In this document: one piece after another, positions 49,509-56,577 of the stretch
Numbering within the stretch: the first letter of the stretch is position 1
Layout: every line of letters begins with the position of its first letter
From: Halobacillus litoralis
Lineage (GTDB): Bacteria; Bacillota; Bacilli; Bacillales; Halobacillaceae
Direction: 5' to 3'
Length of the DNA stretch: 64,000 bases
Assembly: GCF_020524085.2 (NCBI RefSeq)
Contig: NZ_CP129016.1
Coordinates: 1,854,001-1,918,000 of the forward strand
The notes under the pieces: generated by a model
What the model was told of the DNA's origin: nothing
The model's input: only the letters and a program-made list of their open reading frames with translations
Database searches by the model: none
Position numbers and translations under genes: made by a program

Positions 49509-49685
49509 ATGGGTAGAGACGAACACCGTAAGAACAAAGGGAAACAAAAACGTAAATTACCTCAAACTCCTAAAAATCAGAAGAACATTGACGTAGAGTT
49601 CTCTGAAGAATTAGCGGATCGCGAAGATAAAATCGCTCAACAAAGAGCGGAAGCTGCAGACCGCCGCGCTCACAAAAAACAGTAA
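49509..49685 (+). CDS. yfhD: YfhD family protein
   Basis: A 58-residue, highly charged protein: MGRDEHRKNKGKQKRKLPQT, PKNQKNIDVEFSEELADRED, KIAQQRAEAADRRAHKKQ. The KLPQTPK and VEFSEELAD blocks with the AEAA-RR tail match Bacillus YfhD. A ribosome site aaaaaggagggg precedes the ATG. Probably sporulation-associated; function unknown. Confidence 0.82.
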   Translation: MGRDEHRKNKGKQKRKLPQTPKNQKNIDVEFSEELADREDKIAQQRAEAADRRAHKKQ

Positions 49686-49699
49686 TTGGTAAATATAGC

Positions 49700-49738
49700 C
49701 CACACCAGGTCATCCAAAATATGGATGACCTGGTGTGG
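49700..49738. terminator. Terminator-like hairpin after yfhD
   Basis: A perfect 17-bp stem ccacaccaggtcatcca / tggatgacctggtgtgg with an aaata loop. The core ACCAGGTCA also occurs in the hairpin at 20738-20778. No long T-run. Confidence 0.75.
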
Positions 49739-49778
49739 AATATTCATACAGGAAAACATTTTGTACAGTTTAAATTGT

Positions 49779-49806
49779 TTGAACTTAAATTACTTTATGC
49801 TATAAT
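49779..49806 (+). promoter_or_regulatory. Promoter of the betaine-binding lipoprotein gene
   Basis: TTGAAC, 16-bp spacer, TATAAT; sigma-A type, about 68 bp before the start codon. Confidence 0.7.
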
Positions 49807-49873
49807 TTTAAATTGTGTTTAAAAAGATCAATCACATAGTGAATGAATGAATACTTAGAGGAGGTCATTTGTT

Positions 49874-50785
49874 ATGAAACAATGGCGTAAATGGTTACCG
49901 GCTGTATTGCTTGGTATTCTCTTAACTTTAGCTGCATGTGGCGGCGAGTCAGGAGAAGATACATCAAATGGTAACGAGAATGAAGGTGAAAATGCCGAAA
50001 CTTCTGAAGAAAAAGGAACCGTCAGAATTGGAATGAACAATTGGGCGGAAAACGTTGCCGTATCGAATATGTGGAAACTTGTTCTTGAAGAGAAGGGCTA
50101 TACTGTAGAGCTCGAGCAAGTAGAGAAAGGTTTCTTGTATGAAGCTTTATCCAGTGGTGATTTAGATATTGGTATGGAGATCTGGCTTCCGAACACGGAC
50201 AAAGCGTTCTATGAGAAATATAAAGAAGATATCGACTGGCGTGAAACTTGGTATGAAGGAACAAAACTAGGTCTGGCTGTGCCAAGTTATATGGAAGATA
50301 TCAATTCTATTGAAGATTTGAAAGGCTCCGATGCATTTTCTGACAAGCAGATTGTAGGGATTGATGCAGGTGCAAGTATTATGTCCCTGACAGAAGAAGT
50401 CATCAATGAATATGAGTTGGATTATACTCTTGCCGCTTCTTCTGAGCCAACAATGATCACAGAGTTGAAAAGTTCCATGGAAAGTGAAGAACCTATCGTT
50501 GCGACCCTATGGAAGCCACACTGGGTATTCTCTGAAATGGACCTGAAGTTCTTGGAAGATCCTAAAAACGTTTATGGGGACTCTGAGAATATCTCTTATG
50601 CTGCGCGAAAAGGATTAGAAGAGGACCAGCCTCAAGTGGTCAAGTGGTTTGACAACTTTATGTTGAACGATGATGAGCTTGGCAGCTTGATGGCCAGCAT
50701 CAATGAAGCTGGCGACGCACAAGAAGGTGCACAGAAGTGGATTGATGAACACCAAGATGTAATTGATAAATGGACAAAAGAATAA
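49874..50785 (+). CDS. Glycine betaine/choline-type ABC transporter substrate-binding lipoprotein (OpuAC family)
   Basis: A 303-residue lipoprotein. The signal ends in the lipobox LTLAACGG (Cys at about 23), then an acidic Ser/Asn/Glu-rich linker (residues 24-47) and a type-II binding domain: VRIGMNNWAENVAVSNMWKL, EMEIWLPNTDKAFYEK-type region (IGMEIWLPNTDKAFY), VGIDAGASIMSLTEEV and ATLWKPHWVFSEMDLKF, with the Trp residues that form the aromatic cage for trimethylammonium ligands. No ATPase or permease gene is adjacent, so it must work with components encoded elsewhere. Compatible-solute uptake suits a salt-tolerant host. Confidence 0.9.
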   Translation: MKQWRKWLPAVLLGILLTLAACGGESGEDTSNGNENEGENAETSEEKGTVRIGMNNWAENVAVSNMWKLVLEEKGYTVELEQVEKGFLYEALSSGDLDIGMEIWLPNTDKAFYEKYKEDIDWRETWYEGTKLGLAVPSYMEDINSIEDLKGSDAFSDKQIVGIDAGASIMSLTEEVINEYELDYTLAASSEPTMITELKSSMESEEPIVATLWKPHWVFSEMDLKFLEDPKNVYGDSENISYAARKGLEEDQPQVVKWFDNFMLNDDELGSLMASINEAGDAQEGAQKWIDEHQDVIDKWTKE

Positions 50786-50793
50786 TACACCTA

Positions 50794-50826
50794 AGACCCG
50801 CTTTTCCCTAAGCGGGTCTATTTTTT
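50794..50826 (+). terminator. Terminator after the betaine-binding lipoprotein gene
   Basis: Stem agacccgctt / aagcgggtct with a 6-nt loop followed by T6. Confidence 0.92.
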
Positions 50827-50914
50827 ATGTTCTTAATATTGGTGTACATCCAAATATAGTCCTTGTGTACGAGATCGGCAACTTTCTATCTGAATACATG
50901 ACTTAGTTTAAAAA

Positions 50915-51045
50915 GTGCCCCTTATGCAAGGGGCTTGATCATCGAGAAAACTCAAGTGCGCGGGACGATTAGCAGAGCCCCCGGAACTTAAGGATGAAGA
51001 GGTGTAATCCTCGCCCGCGGAAATCGAGCCGCTTTTCAGACCCTC
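50915..51045 (-). repeat. Divergent half-copy of the GC-rich repeat family, with a small hairpin
   Basis: Read on the minus strand, gcggctcgatttccgcggg, cacctcttcatcc, ccgggggctctg and cgtcccgcgcacttgag line up in order with the landmarks of the left halves of the composite repeats. Similarity is much lower than between the other copies, and the shared ends are missing. A hairpin gccccttatgcaaggggc (about 50917-50934) flanks it. No gene seen in 50827-51185. Confidence 0.5.
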
Positions 51046-51185
51046 TTTTTATCCATCGGTCTCCATGCATATGATTTAGGTTTGAATTTCATAGGAAATA
51101 AGAATTATCTGATTTGAGAGAATTATCTAACATAATTTGGTATAATGGGTAACTGAAGTTTTAGTACAAAGGAGCCCTTTACATA

Positions 51186-51470
51186 ATGAGTATAGAGAAA
51201 ATAAGAAAAGCGAAAGAAGCGATTGGCCGGGTAATCCTCGGTAAAGATGAAGTTGTAGAACTGCTGTTTGTCTCAATCATTGCAGATGGACACGCACTTC
51301 TAGAAAGTGTGCCTGGATCTGGGAAGACGAAACTTGCTAAAAGTTTTGCTAAAGTGATGGATGGAAAATTCTCACGGATTCAATTCACCCCAGATGTCCT
51401 TCCGAGTGCCCCCACAATGAGAACAACTTTACTGCTTAAGCCGTGGGAACCGAACCAGTGGAACAATTGA
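51186..51470 (+). pseudogene. MoxR-family AAA ATPase, truncated remnant
   Basis: The first ~75 residues are a normal MoxR start: AKEAIGRVILGKDEVVELLF, SIIADGHALLESVPGSGKTK (Walker A) and RIQFTPDVLPS. In intact MoxR proteins DVTG follows; here the sequence turns into unrelated APTMRTTLLLKPWEPNQWNN and stops. Walker B, sensor and C-terminal parts (about 240 residues) are missing. MoxR normally heads an operon with a DUF58 protein and membrane proteins such as the DUF4129 gene found just downstream. This is not a simple frameshift: sequence is lost. Confidence 0.8.
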
Positions 51471-51717
51471 TCCATGGGCAGGAGCCTTTGTTCTTTATCT
51501 ATTCGGGTCAACATTTCCAGGGATTGACGTAAATGAACGTTTCCTTCCCCTTTTTCTTGATAAAAATAAGGATTTCTTTGAGGTCTGCGCATATCCCTGA
51601 TGGAACCATAGATCAGTTAAAAGATTGGGAATCTAAAGGTATCGTTGTCGTTCAGGTGCAGACGAATGGTTCATCTGCCTATTTACGGCCCGTCTTACAA
51701 AGGGGGAGGGCTTGAAT
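51471..51717 (+). pseudogene. Remnant region between MoxR and the DUF4129 gene (possibly the end of a DUF58 protein)
   Basis: No single frame runs through. The last piece reads AHIPDGTIDQLKDWESKGIV, VVQVQTNGSSAYLRPVL to a TGA at 51714-51716 that abuts the next gene, and looks like the last strand-helix-strand of a von Willebrand A-like DUF58 protein, the expected neighbour. Another frame shows a plausible but unanchored stretch (GAFVLYLFGSTFPGID). I cannot reconstruct the parent gene. Interpretation depends on context. Confidence 0.45.
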
Positions 51718-52938
51718 ATGGTAGAAGGAAAAAGGAATATCATTTTTGTATATCAGACCTTAGGGGAAGCCATGCTTTTCTTTGTTCTTTGTTTTCCTTT
51801 GATTCAGTTGGTATCTCTATCCCTTCCCTATATTCTTTTTAGCACATACGTGATGGTTAGTATTGTTTTATTTTTCCTTATGAGAAGGTGGTTGACAAAC
51901 TTTACTCCCTATTTAGTTAGTTTAGTGGCATTAATAGCGGCTGCCTATATTATGGGAGCTAGTTTATTAGTAGCACTCGTGGTCGGATCCTTTCTAGTAT
52001 GGAGATATTACCGGCACGAAACGGATCCTGATTTGAATAATGAAATTTCATTGATTTTATACACAACGGTTTTCACTTTTATCATGATATTCTTCTTCCA
52101 GTCCTGGGATCTTGTCTACGCATTGATTTCCCTATATGTGGTCACGTGGGGAGGACATGCTTTTTCACATTATTACAATGTAGATAAAAGGGAGAGAAAA
52201 GGAGGGTGGAAAGGTCTCTTCGTCATCTTTCTGTCTTTAATCACAGGCACTTCTCTTATGCTGCTTCTTTTTCCATATCTTCGTTTATTAATTGGAACAC
52301 TCTGGAGCGGGATTACGTACGCCTTTCTTGTAGGAGTGAACGGAATTTTGACGCTGCTTGCCAAAATCGGTCTGGATGTTTCTAAAATCGAGCCTGTGGA
52401 AGAAGGTTCTTTGCCGGAATTGCAGGTTTCATCTCCAGAAAGGCAGGAAGAACTCCAACGAATGAATGAAAGCAATCAAGAAACCACTCAAAAAGTAGCG
52501 GAGGCGATTGAGACAGGAACACTGGTTTTGATTGTCGTTGCCATCCTTTTGGCTTTGGTCATCTTTTTCTTTTTGAGAAAAAGAGCGACCATGGATATGA
52601 ACCCCGCCCCTGATGCTCTCAACTATCAGTATTATGCGTATGATAAAGGAGAGAAAAAAAGAGCCTCTTCTTCCATTCCTTTTCGAAGGTCACTTACAGA
52701 AGGGTGGGAGAGAAAGCAGTTTCGAACATTTGAACATTTTGCAAGGCGGCATGGGTATGGCAGATATCCCAATGAATCACTGGAAGACTGGTTTGATAGA
52801 ATCGGGCTTGGTATTGAATCGACGGTCCTTTATCAAAAAGTGCGGTATGGAAGTCAGAAATTAACCACCGACGAAAAGGATCAATTTGAGCTTGAATTGA
52901 AAGAACTGAAACAAAAAATCATTGAGAAAGAGCAATGA
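51718..52938 (+). CDS. DUF4129 domain membrane protein
   Basis: A 406-residue protein with about five N-terminal membrane helices (within residues 15-185), an extracytoplasmic loop (about 200-255), another helix (about 260-285; LVLIVVAILLALVIFFFL) and a cytoplasmic C-terminal DUF4129 domain: FRTFEHFARRHGYGRYPNES, LEDWFDRIG, KVRYGSQKLTTDEKDQF. Such proteins accompany MoxR and DUF58 proteins, sometimes with transglutaminase domains. The ATG at 51718 follows gggaggg and overlaps the end of the upstream remnant, indicating an original operon. Function unknown. Confidence 0.78.
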   Translation: MVEGKRNIIFVYQTLGEAMLFFVLCFPLIQLVSLSLPYILFSTYVMVSIVLFFLMRRWLTNFTPYLVSLVALIAAAYIMGASLLVALVVGSFLVWRYYRHETDPDLNNEISLILYTTVFTFIMIFFFQSWDLVYALISLYVVTWGGHAFSHYYNVDKRERKGGWKGLFVIFLSLITGTSLMLLLFPYLRLLIGTLWSGITYAFLVGVNGILTLLAKIGLDVSKIEPVEEGSLPELQVSSPERQEELQRMNESNQETTQKVAEAIETGTLVLIVVAILLALVIFFFLRKRATMDMNPAPDALNYQYYAYDKGEKKRASSSIPFRRSLTEGWERKQFRTFEHFARRHGYGRYPNESLEDWFDRIGLGIESTVLYQKVRYGSQKLTTDEKDQFELELKELKQKIIEKEQ

Positions 52939-52952
52939 CCTCTAGGAAATGA

Positions 52953-52978
52953 GTTTAAGCACTTCTTTTTCAGGAAAC
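52953..52978 (+). promoter_or_regulatory. Candidate sigma-B promoter of the VLRF1 gene
   Basis: GTTTAA, 14-bp spacer, GGAAAC. The -35 and spacing fit the general-stress sigma factor; the -10 deviates from GGGWAW at two positions. It lies about 50 bp before the start codon. Confidence 0.4.
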
Positions 52979-53025
52979 ATACAGAATAGATTCAATTTAC
53001 AATTCTTGAAAGGAGTCGCTGTTTT

Positions 53026-53832
53026 ATGGACTTAAATAAAGAAATAAAGAAACTAGAGGCAGTACATTTAGAAAAACCACAAAAAGTATTTACGATGTAT
53101 TTAAACACCGACCCTTCCGACCCTGATCAACAAGGGGGAGAATGGAAGATCCATTTGAAGAACGGATTGAATAATTTCGAATCCTATCTTCAAGAAGATG
53201 GCGATTCGGACGAAAAGAGAAACTATTGGGCAGTAAAAGAAAAAGTGGAGCAATTCATAGAAGAAAATGAACAACACTTTGCTAAAAGTGTTGTCCTATT
53301 CGCCACTGGCGATGAAACGGTATGGTTTGCGGAGCGTTTCCAAATGCCTGTGAAAACAGAATTCTACTGGGAAGAAACTCCTGTCCTGGACCAATTGAAA
53401 GAAATGCAGAATAAGTTCCCTAAGACAGGAGTCATCTTAACTCAGAAAAATCAAATTAAATTGATTGATGCAGAACTTGGAACGTTGAATGATACTCAGT
53501 TGTTTGAACTTGATCTGGATACGGAAGATTGGAGACAGCATCAAGGGCCGCACCGTGCTCAGCCTTCTATGGGGTCTGGTGGTGCCAAAACTTCTAAGAG
53601 GGATCAATTTCAAGAGCGCTTTGAGGCCAATCGTTATCGTTGGTACAAGAGTGTAGCTCCTAAGATTGATAAACTAGCTAAAGAATATGGCTGGGAGCGC
53701 TTCTATCTTGTCGGTGATAAAGAAGAGTTAAAAGACTTGCAGGATAACATGAATAAAGAAGCGGATGATATGATCAACAAAAATCTTCTGGATCATGAAG
53801 AGATGCATGTACTTGAGGAAGTTGTACAATAG
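53026..53832 (+). CDS. VLRF1 family aeRF1-type release factor
   Basis: A 268-residue soluble protein. It shows the N-terminal domain KVFTMYLNTDPSDPDQQGGE, SVVLFATGDETVWFAERFQM, and the C-terminal FEANRYRWYKSVAPKIDKLA, YGWERFYLVGDKEELKDLQ. This is the bacterial VLRF1-type relative of archaeal/eukaryotic release factor 1, proposed to act on the ribosome in stalled-chain release or stress. Ribosome site aaaggag. Own terminator downstream and possible stress promoter upstream. Confidence 0.78.
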   Translation: MDLNKEIKKLEAVHLEKPQKVFTMYLNTDPSDPDQQGGEWKIHLKNGLNNFESYLQEDGDSDEKRNYWAVKEKVEQFIEENEQHFAKSVVLFATGDETVWFAERFQMPVKTEFYWEETPVLDQLKEMQNKFPKTGVILTQKNQIKLIDAELGTLNDTQLFELDLDTEDWRQHQGPHRAQPSMGSGGAKTSKRDQFQERFEANRYRWYKSVAPKIDKLAKEYGWERFYLVGDKEELKDLQDNMNKEADDMINKNLLDHEEMHVLEEVVQ

Positions 53833-53846
53833 TAGGAGAAAGTGAG

Positions 53847-53879
53847 AAGGTGCTGGTGTGTTAGCCGGCACCTTTTTTC
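53847..53879 (+). terminator. Terminator after the VLRF1 gene
   Basis: Stem aaggtgctgg / (g)ccggcacctt followed by T6. Confidence 0.85.
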
Positions 53880-54095
53880 ATGTATGGAGCGTTCTGGACT
53901 AAGAAGAGGCGTTCCCTCGTTTGGAATAGGAACAACCTGCGGCTCTACAGCCTAGGTCTTTTTTATAGGCGTGGTTTATCCCCGGGAGGTTTTTGTGCAT
54001 TTATTGGATAGCATTAAGGAGAATCTTAACATTATACATAGAAGAAATAGGTATGATAAAATATTATTTAATGAAAATAATTAGATTGGGGAATG
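53880..54095. other. Non-coding stretch upstream of the B12/STAS module
   Basis: No gene seen. AT-rich near the 3' end (taggtatgataaaatatt, about 54048-54065) with a TATGAT or TAAAAT -10 candidate but no matching -35. Confidence 0.4.
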
Positions 54096-54099
54096 ACAC

Positions 54100-54405
54100 A
54101 TGTTCGTCGTAGATTCTATGGTGCAGGTACCAGAGCATAAAGCGGATGATTTAATTGATATATATAGAAAACGATCCCGTCTTGTAGACCAGGCGGATGG
54201 TTTTATTTCCTTTCAACTGCTGCAGAACGACAGGAAACCTGGGGAACTAACGGTACACTTGGAATGGGAATCTAAAGAGGCCTACCTCAATTGGGCCCGT
54301 AGTGAGCAATTCAAGAAAATCCATGAATTAGAAAAGCAATATCCCGACCAGGAACTTCAGGGGATCGTGCCAAAGGTATCTAAATACGAGGTGGTCGCAA
54401 AGTGA
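54100..54405 (+). CDS. Antibiotic biosynthesis monooxygenase (ABM) domain protein
   Basis: A 101-residue ferredoxin-like-fold protein: MFVVDSMVQVPEHKADDLID, FISFQLLQNDRKPGELTVHL, EWESKEAYLNWARSEQFKKI. It is an ABM-domain protein, a group that includes heme-degrading IsdG/HmoB enzymes as well as small oxygenases. The pattern 'W-S-E-AY--W--SEQF' is common to all of them, so heme use cannot be claimed. The stop overlaps the next start (GTGA), making it the first gene of a tightly packed operon. Confidence 0.78.
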   Translation: MFVVDSMVQVPEHKADDLIDIYRKRSRLVDQADGFISFQLLQNDRKPGELTVHLEWESKEAYLNWARSEQFKKIHELEKQYPDQELQGIVPKVSKYEVVAK

Positions 54406-54770
54406 ATAAGTCGGAACAGAGCCGCTTAGTTCAATTAGTAGCAGATGAAATTTATGAGGCTTATCCATACCTTTGGGGAAAATTCGGTCAGAACGGAAGA
54501 GATCGGACCGAAGAAGATAACTTCCATCATTTAGATCATTTGCAGGCGGCTTATGAGATGGATAGTGTCGATTTTTTTATTGATTATACGAAGTGGCTGA
54601 ATACAGTTCTTACCTCTAGGGAAGTTCCTACTTCATTGATCATTGATAATTATGAACGCCTGGTACGCCTTCTTAAAGACATGGAGGTTGTGGACGAGGC
54701 CGAAAAACAGTGTTATATCAAATATTTGGACGAGGCCTTACAACATTTGCATACACTTTCAAAGAGGTGA
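54402..54770 (+). CDS. Helical protein resembling the N-terminal region of B12-binding sensor proteins
   Basis: A 122-residue all-helical protein: NFHHLDHLQAAYEMDSVDFF, IDYTKWLNTVLTSREVPTSL, IIDNYERLVRLLKDMEV. This pattern (H--YL--A, F--Y--W----L--R--P) is what I recall before the B12 domain in single-chain cobalamin-binding proteins. Start GTG overlaps the previous stop. One missing A near 54760 would fuse it to the next gene into a protein of about 343 residues; the existing ribosome site (aaagaggtg) argues for two genes. Either way the two parts probably act together. Confidence 0.6.
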   Translation: MNKSEQSRLVQLVADEIYEAYPYLWGKFGQNGRDRTEEDNFHHLDHLQAAYEMDSVDFFIDYTKWLNTVLTSREVPTSLIIDNYERLVRLLKDMEVVDEAEKQCYIKYLDEALQHLHTLSKR

Positions 54771-54775
54771 ATACT

Positions 54776-55435
54776 TTGGACGTGCAACACGAAATTTTAG
54801 CCCATTATTTCCTTCAAGGAGATGAACAAGGGGCAGAAGAATATATTAAAACTTTATTAGAAAAACATCCGAGAGCATATTTGTATGAAGATATCATTAC
54901 TCCCGCCATGTATTATATTGGAGAACTTTGGGAGAGAAATGAAATATCCGTTGCAGACGAACACTTGGCTACAGCCATCTGCGACTTCGTGCTTTCAAAA
55001 CTTCACTCAGAAAGCGGTCTTGTAAGTAGAAGACACCAAAAAAACTTCAAAGCTATGTTATTCGGTGTAGAAGAAGAACAGCATTACATAGGTTTGAAAA
55101 TGGTGGCGGATACGTTTAAAGACCATGGGTGGAGAGTACGTTATTTGGGACCGGACCTTCCTTTGGAACACTCCTTCACCCAAATTGAAAAATACAGACC
55201 TGATGTCATTGGAATATCAGCGGCCTTGCCTTATCGTCTAAAAACAATTAAGAGGTTGTTGGAGCGGTTTTCTCAATTAGAATGGAATCCGCTGATAATG
55301 ATTGGCGGAAGAATAGTGAAGAAGTACGACTTGAAAGAATTTGAATCTGAACAAGTGATGGTTGTCAAGGATCTGGATCATCTTAAACGTTGGTTCAATG
55401 AAGGAAGGGAAGAAACAATCAATGAAACGAGTTGA
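54776..55435 (+). CDS. Cobalamin (B12)-binding protein with CarH-type photosensory motif
   Basis: A 219-residue protein. A four-helix region (residues 1-80) carries W52-x9-E62-H63 (LWERNEISVADEHL), the signature that in CarH/LitR photoreceptors packs on the upper face of adenosylcobalamin. A Rossmann-type B12 domain follows, with E100-x2-H103-x2-G106 (GVEEEQHYIGLKM), where His would be the lower cobalt ligand, then DVIGISAALPYRLKTI and PLIMIGGRIV. No DNA-binding domain is present. Start TTG at 54776, after aaagaggtg. The 3' end overlaps the STAS gene by 14 bp. Confidence 0.82.
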   Translation: MDVQHEILAHYFLQGDEQGAEEYIKTLLEKHPRAYLYEDIITPAMYYIGELWERNEISVADEHLATAICDFVLSKLHSESGLVSRRHQKNFKAMLFGVEEEQHYIGLKMVADTFKDHGWRVRYLGPDLPLEHSFTQIEKYRPDVIGISAALPYRLKTIKRLLERFSQLEWNPLIMIGGRIVKKYDLKEFESEQVMVVKDLDHLKRWFNEGREETINETS

Positions 55436-56186
55436 ACGCAGCTTTCCCTTGCCGCACTTTATCATCAATAAAAACTTTAAGATTGAATCCTTATCGGATG
55501 AGGCTGTTGAGATGTTCGGCGAAATAAACAATCTTCTAAATGTTATGGATGAAGGAAGCCTCACCAAGATTGAAAAATGGGTTACCCCGGATGTTCATAA
55601 ACTTTCTGTAGAAGTTGCAATTAAGCCTTCTGATGAAGCGCAGAACCCTATCACATGCGATATGCATGTGAAGTGGAAAAATGATTTGTATGCAGAAGTG
55701 TTGATCATACCAAAAGATGAACAGTTATCGAAAGTTACCACAACCATGGATCAATTGCGGTCCCGTTTGAATGATACAAACTTTCAACTGCTTGAAGAAA
55801 AAGAGAAATTGGAAGACGCAATCCTACATGGGAATCGACTCTCGGCTCCGTTTATACGCTTAACGGAAGAAACCGCCTTAATTCCGCTCTTTGGTCATAT
55901 TACGGCTGATAAAATGTACACAGTGGAAGAGCCATTGCTGCAAGCCACACAGAACGGGGATACAGAGAGGGTTCTTTTTGATTTTACGGCAGTAGGACAA
56001 ATCGACGAGGATGGAGCTCAACTATTGAAAAATTTAATGACTTCCTTATGTTACATGGGCTCACAAGTCATCATCACCGGGGTTCGTCCAGAGCAGGTGA
56101 AACGGATCCAAAGGATTCATTTTTCTTCAGAAATTACTTTTATCAATTCTCTGCATCAAGCTTTAAAAAAATACTGCAATGATTAA
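55422..56186 (+). CDS. PAS-like plus STAS domain protein (RsbR-like)
   Basis: A 254-residue soluble protein. Residues 1-45 resemble a PAS core (LPHFIINKNFKIESLSDEAV, EMFG); a helical coiled-coil-like linker follows (about 118-148; LNDTNFQLLEEKEKLEDAIL); residues 150-250 form a STAS domain of the RsbR type (SAPFIRLTEETALIPLFGHI, VLFDFTAVGQIDEDGAQLL, SQVIITGVRPEQVKRI). RsbR-type proteins are stressosome subunits controlling anti-sigma or phosphatase switches. The ATG lies inside the end of the B12 gene, so both are translationally coupled and are likely partners. Confidence 0.82.
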   Translation: MKRVERSFPLPHFIINKNFKIESLSDEAVEMFGEINNLLNVMDEGSLTKIEKWVTPDVHKLSVEVAIKPSDEAQNPITCDMHVKWKNDLYAEVLIIPKDEQLSKVTTTMDQLRSRLNDTNFQLLEEKEKLEDAILHGNRLSAPFIRLTEETALIPLFGHITADKMYTVEEPLLQATQNGDTERVLFDFTAVGQIDEDGAQLLKNLMTSLCYMGSQVIITGVRPEQVKRIQRIHFSSEITFINSLHQALKKYCND

Positions 56187-56190
56187 AACT

Positions 56191-56221
56191 ACCCGCTCCT
56201 TAAATTAGGAAGCGGGTTTTT
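56191..56221 (+). terminator. Terminator of the B12/STAS operon
   Basis: Stem acccgct(cct) / (agg)agcgggt with one bulge, then T5. Confidence 0.88.
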
Positions 56222-56315
56222 AAATATTCAAAGGTCATGATTAAAAATATGTTAAGAAATCATTCTTTTGTGGAATAGTTCAATAAGAGCTTAGATTCAG
56301 AAAGGGTGTAAGATT

Positions 56316-56522
56316 ATGGAGATGACTTTAGAAGTAAATGGTATGACTTGTAATCACTGCGAGCAGTCCGTGAAGGGTGGCCTTCAAGAATTGGAAGGGG
56401 TACATGGTGTTGAAGTTGATCTAGACAGTGGGAAAGTAAATATCACATATGATGAAGCTTATGTAAGCAAAAAGATGATGAAGGAAGCCGTTGAAGCTCA
56501 AGGATATGAGCCAGTAGGGTAA
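56316..56522 (+). CDS. copZ: Copper chaperone CopZ
   Basis: A 68-residue heavy-metal-associated domain: LEVNGMTCNHCEQSVKGGLQ carries the CxxC copper site, followed by VEVDLDSGKVNITYDE and AVEAQGYEPVG. It hands Cu(I) to a P-type ATPase, which is not adjacent here; usually copA follows or precedes it. Good ribosome site (aaaggg). Own terminator. Confidence 0.92.
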   Translation: MEMTLEVNGMTCNHCEQSVKGGLQELEGVHGVEVDLDSGKVNITYDEAYVSKKMMKEAVEAQGYEPVG

Positions 56523-56525
56523 ACA

Positions 56526-56557
56526 AAAAGAAGCCCGGAGTACCCGGGCTTCTTTTT
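56526..56557. terminator. Terminator after copZ (bidirectional)
   Basis: Stem agaagcccgg / ccgggcttct flanked by A5 and T6. Confidence 0.92.
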
Positions 56558-56577
56558 TAGCTCTAAATCGATATCAA

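Noticed and set aside
54100..54405. Calling the ABM-domain protein a heme oxygenase (HmoB/IsdG)
   Set aside because: The residues seen are common to the whole ABM fold; I could not identify heme-specific residues, and no heme-uptake genes are adjacent.
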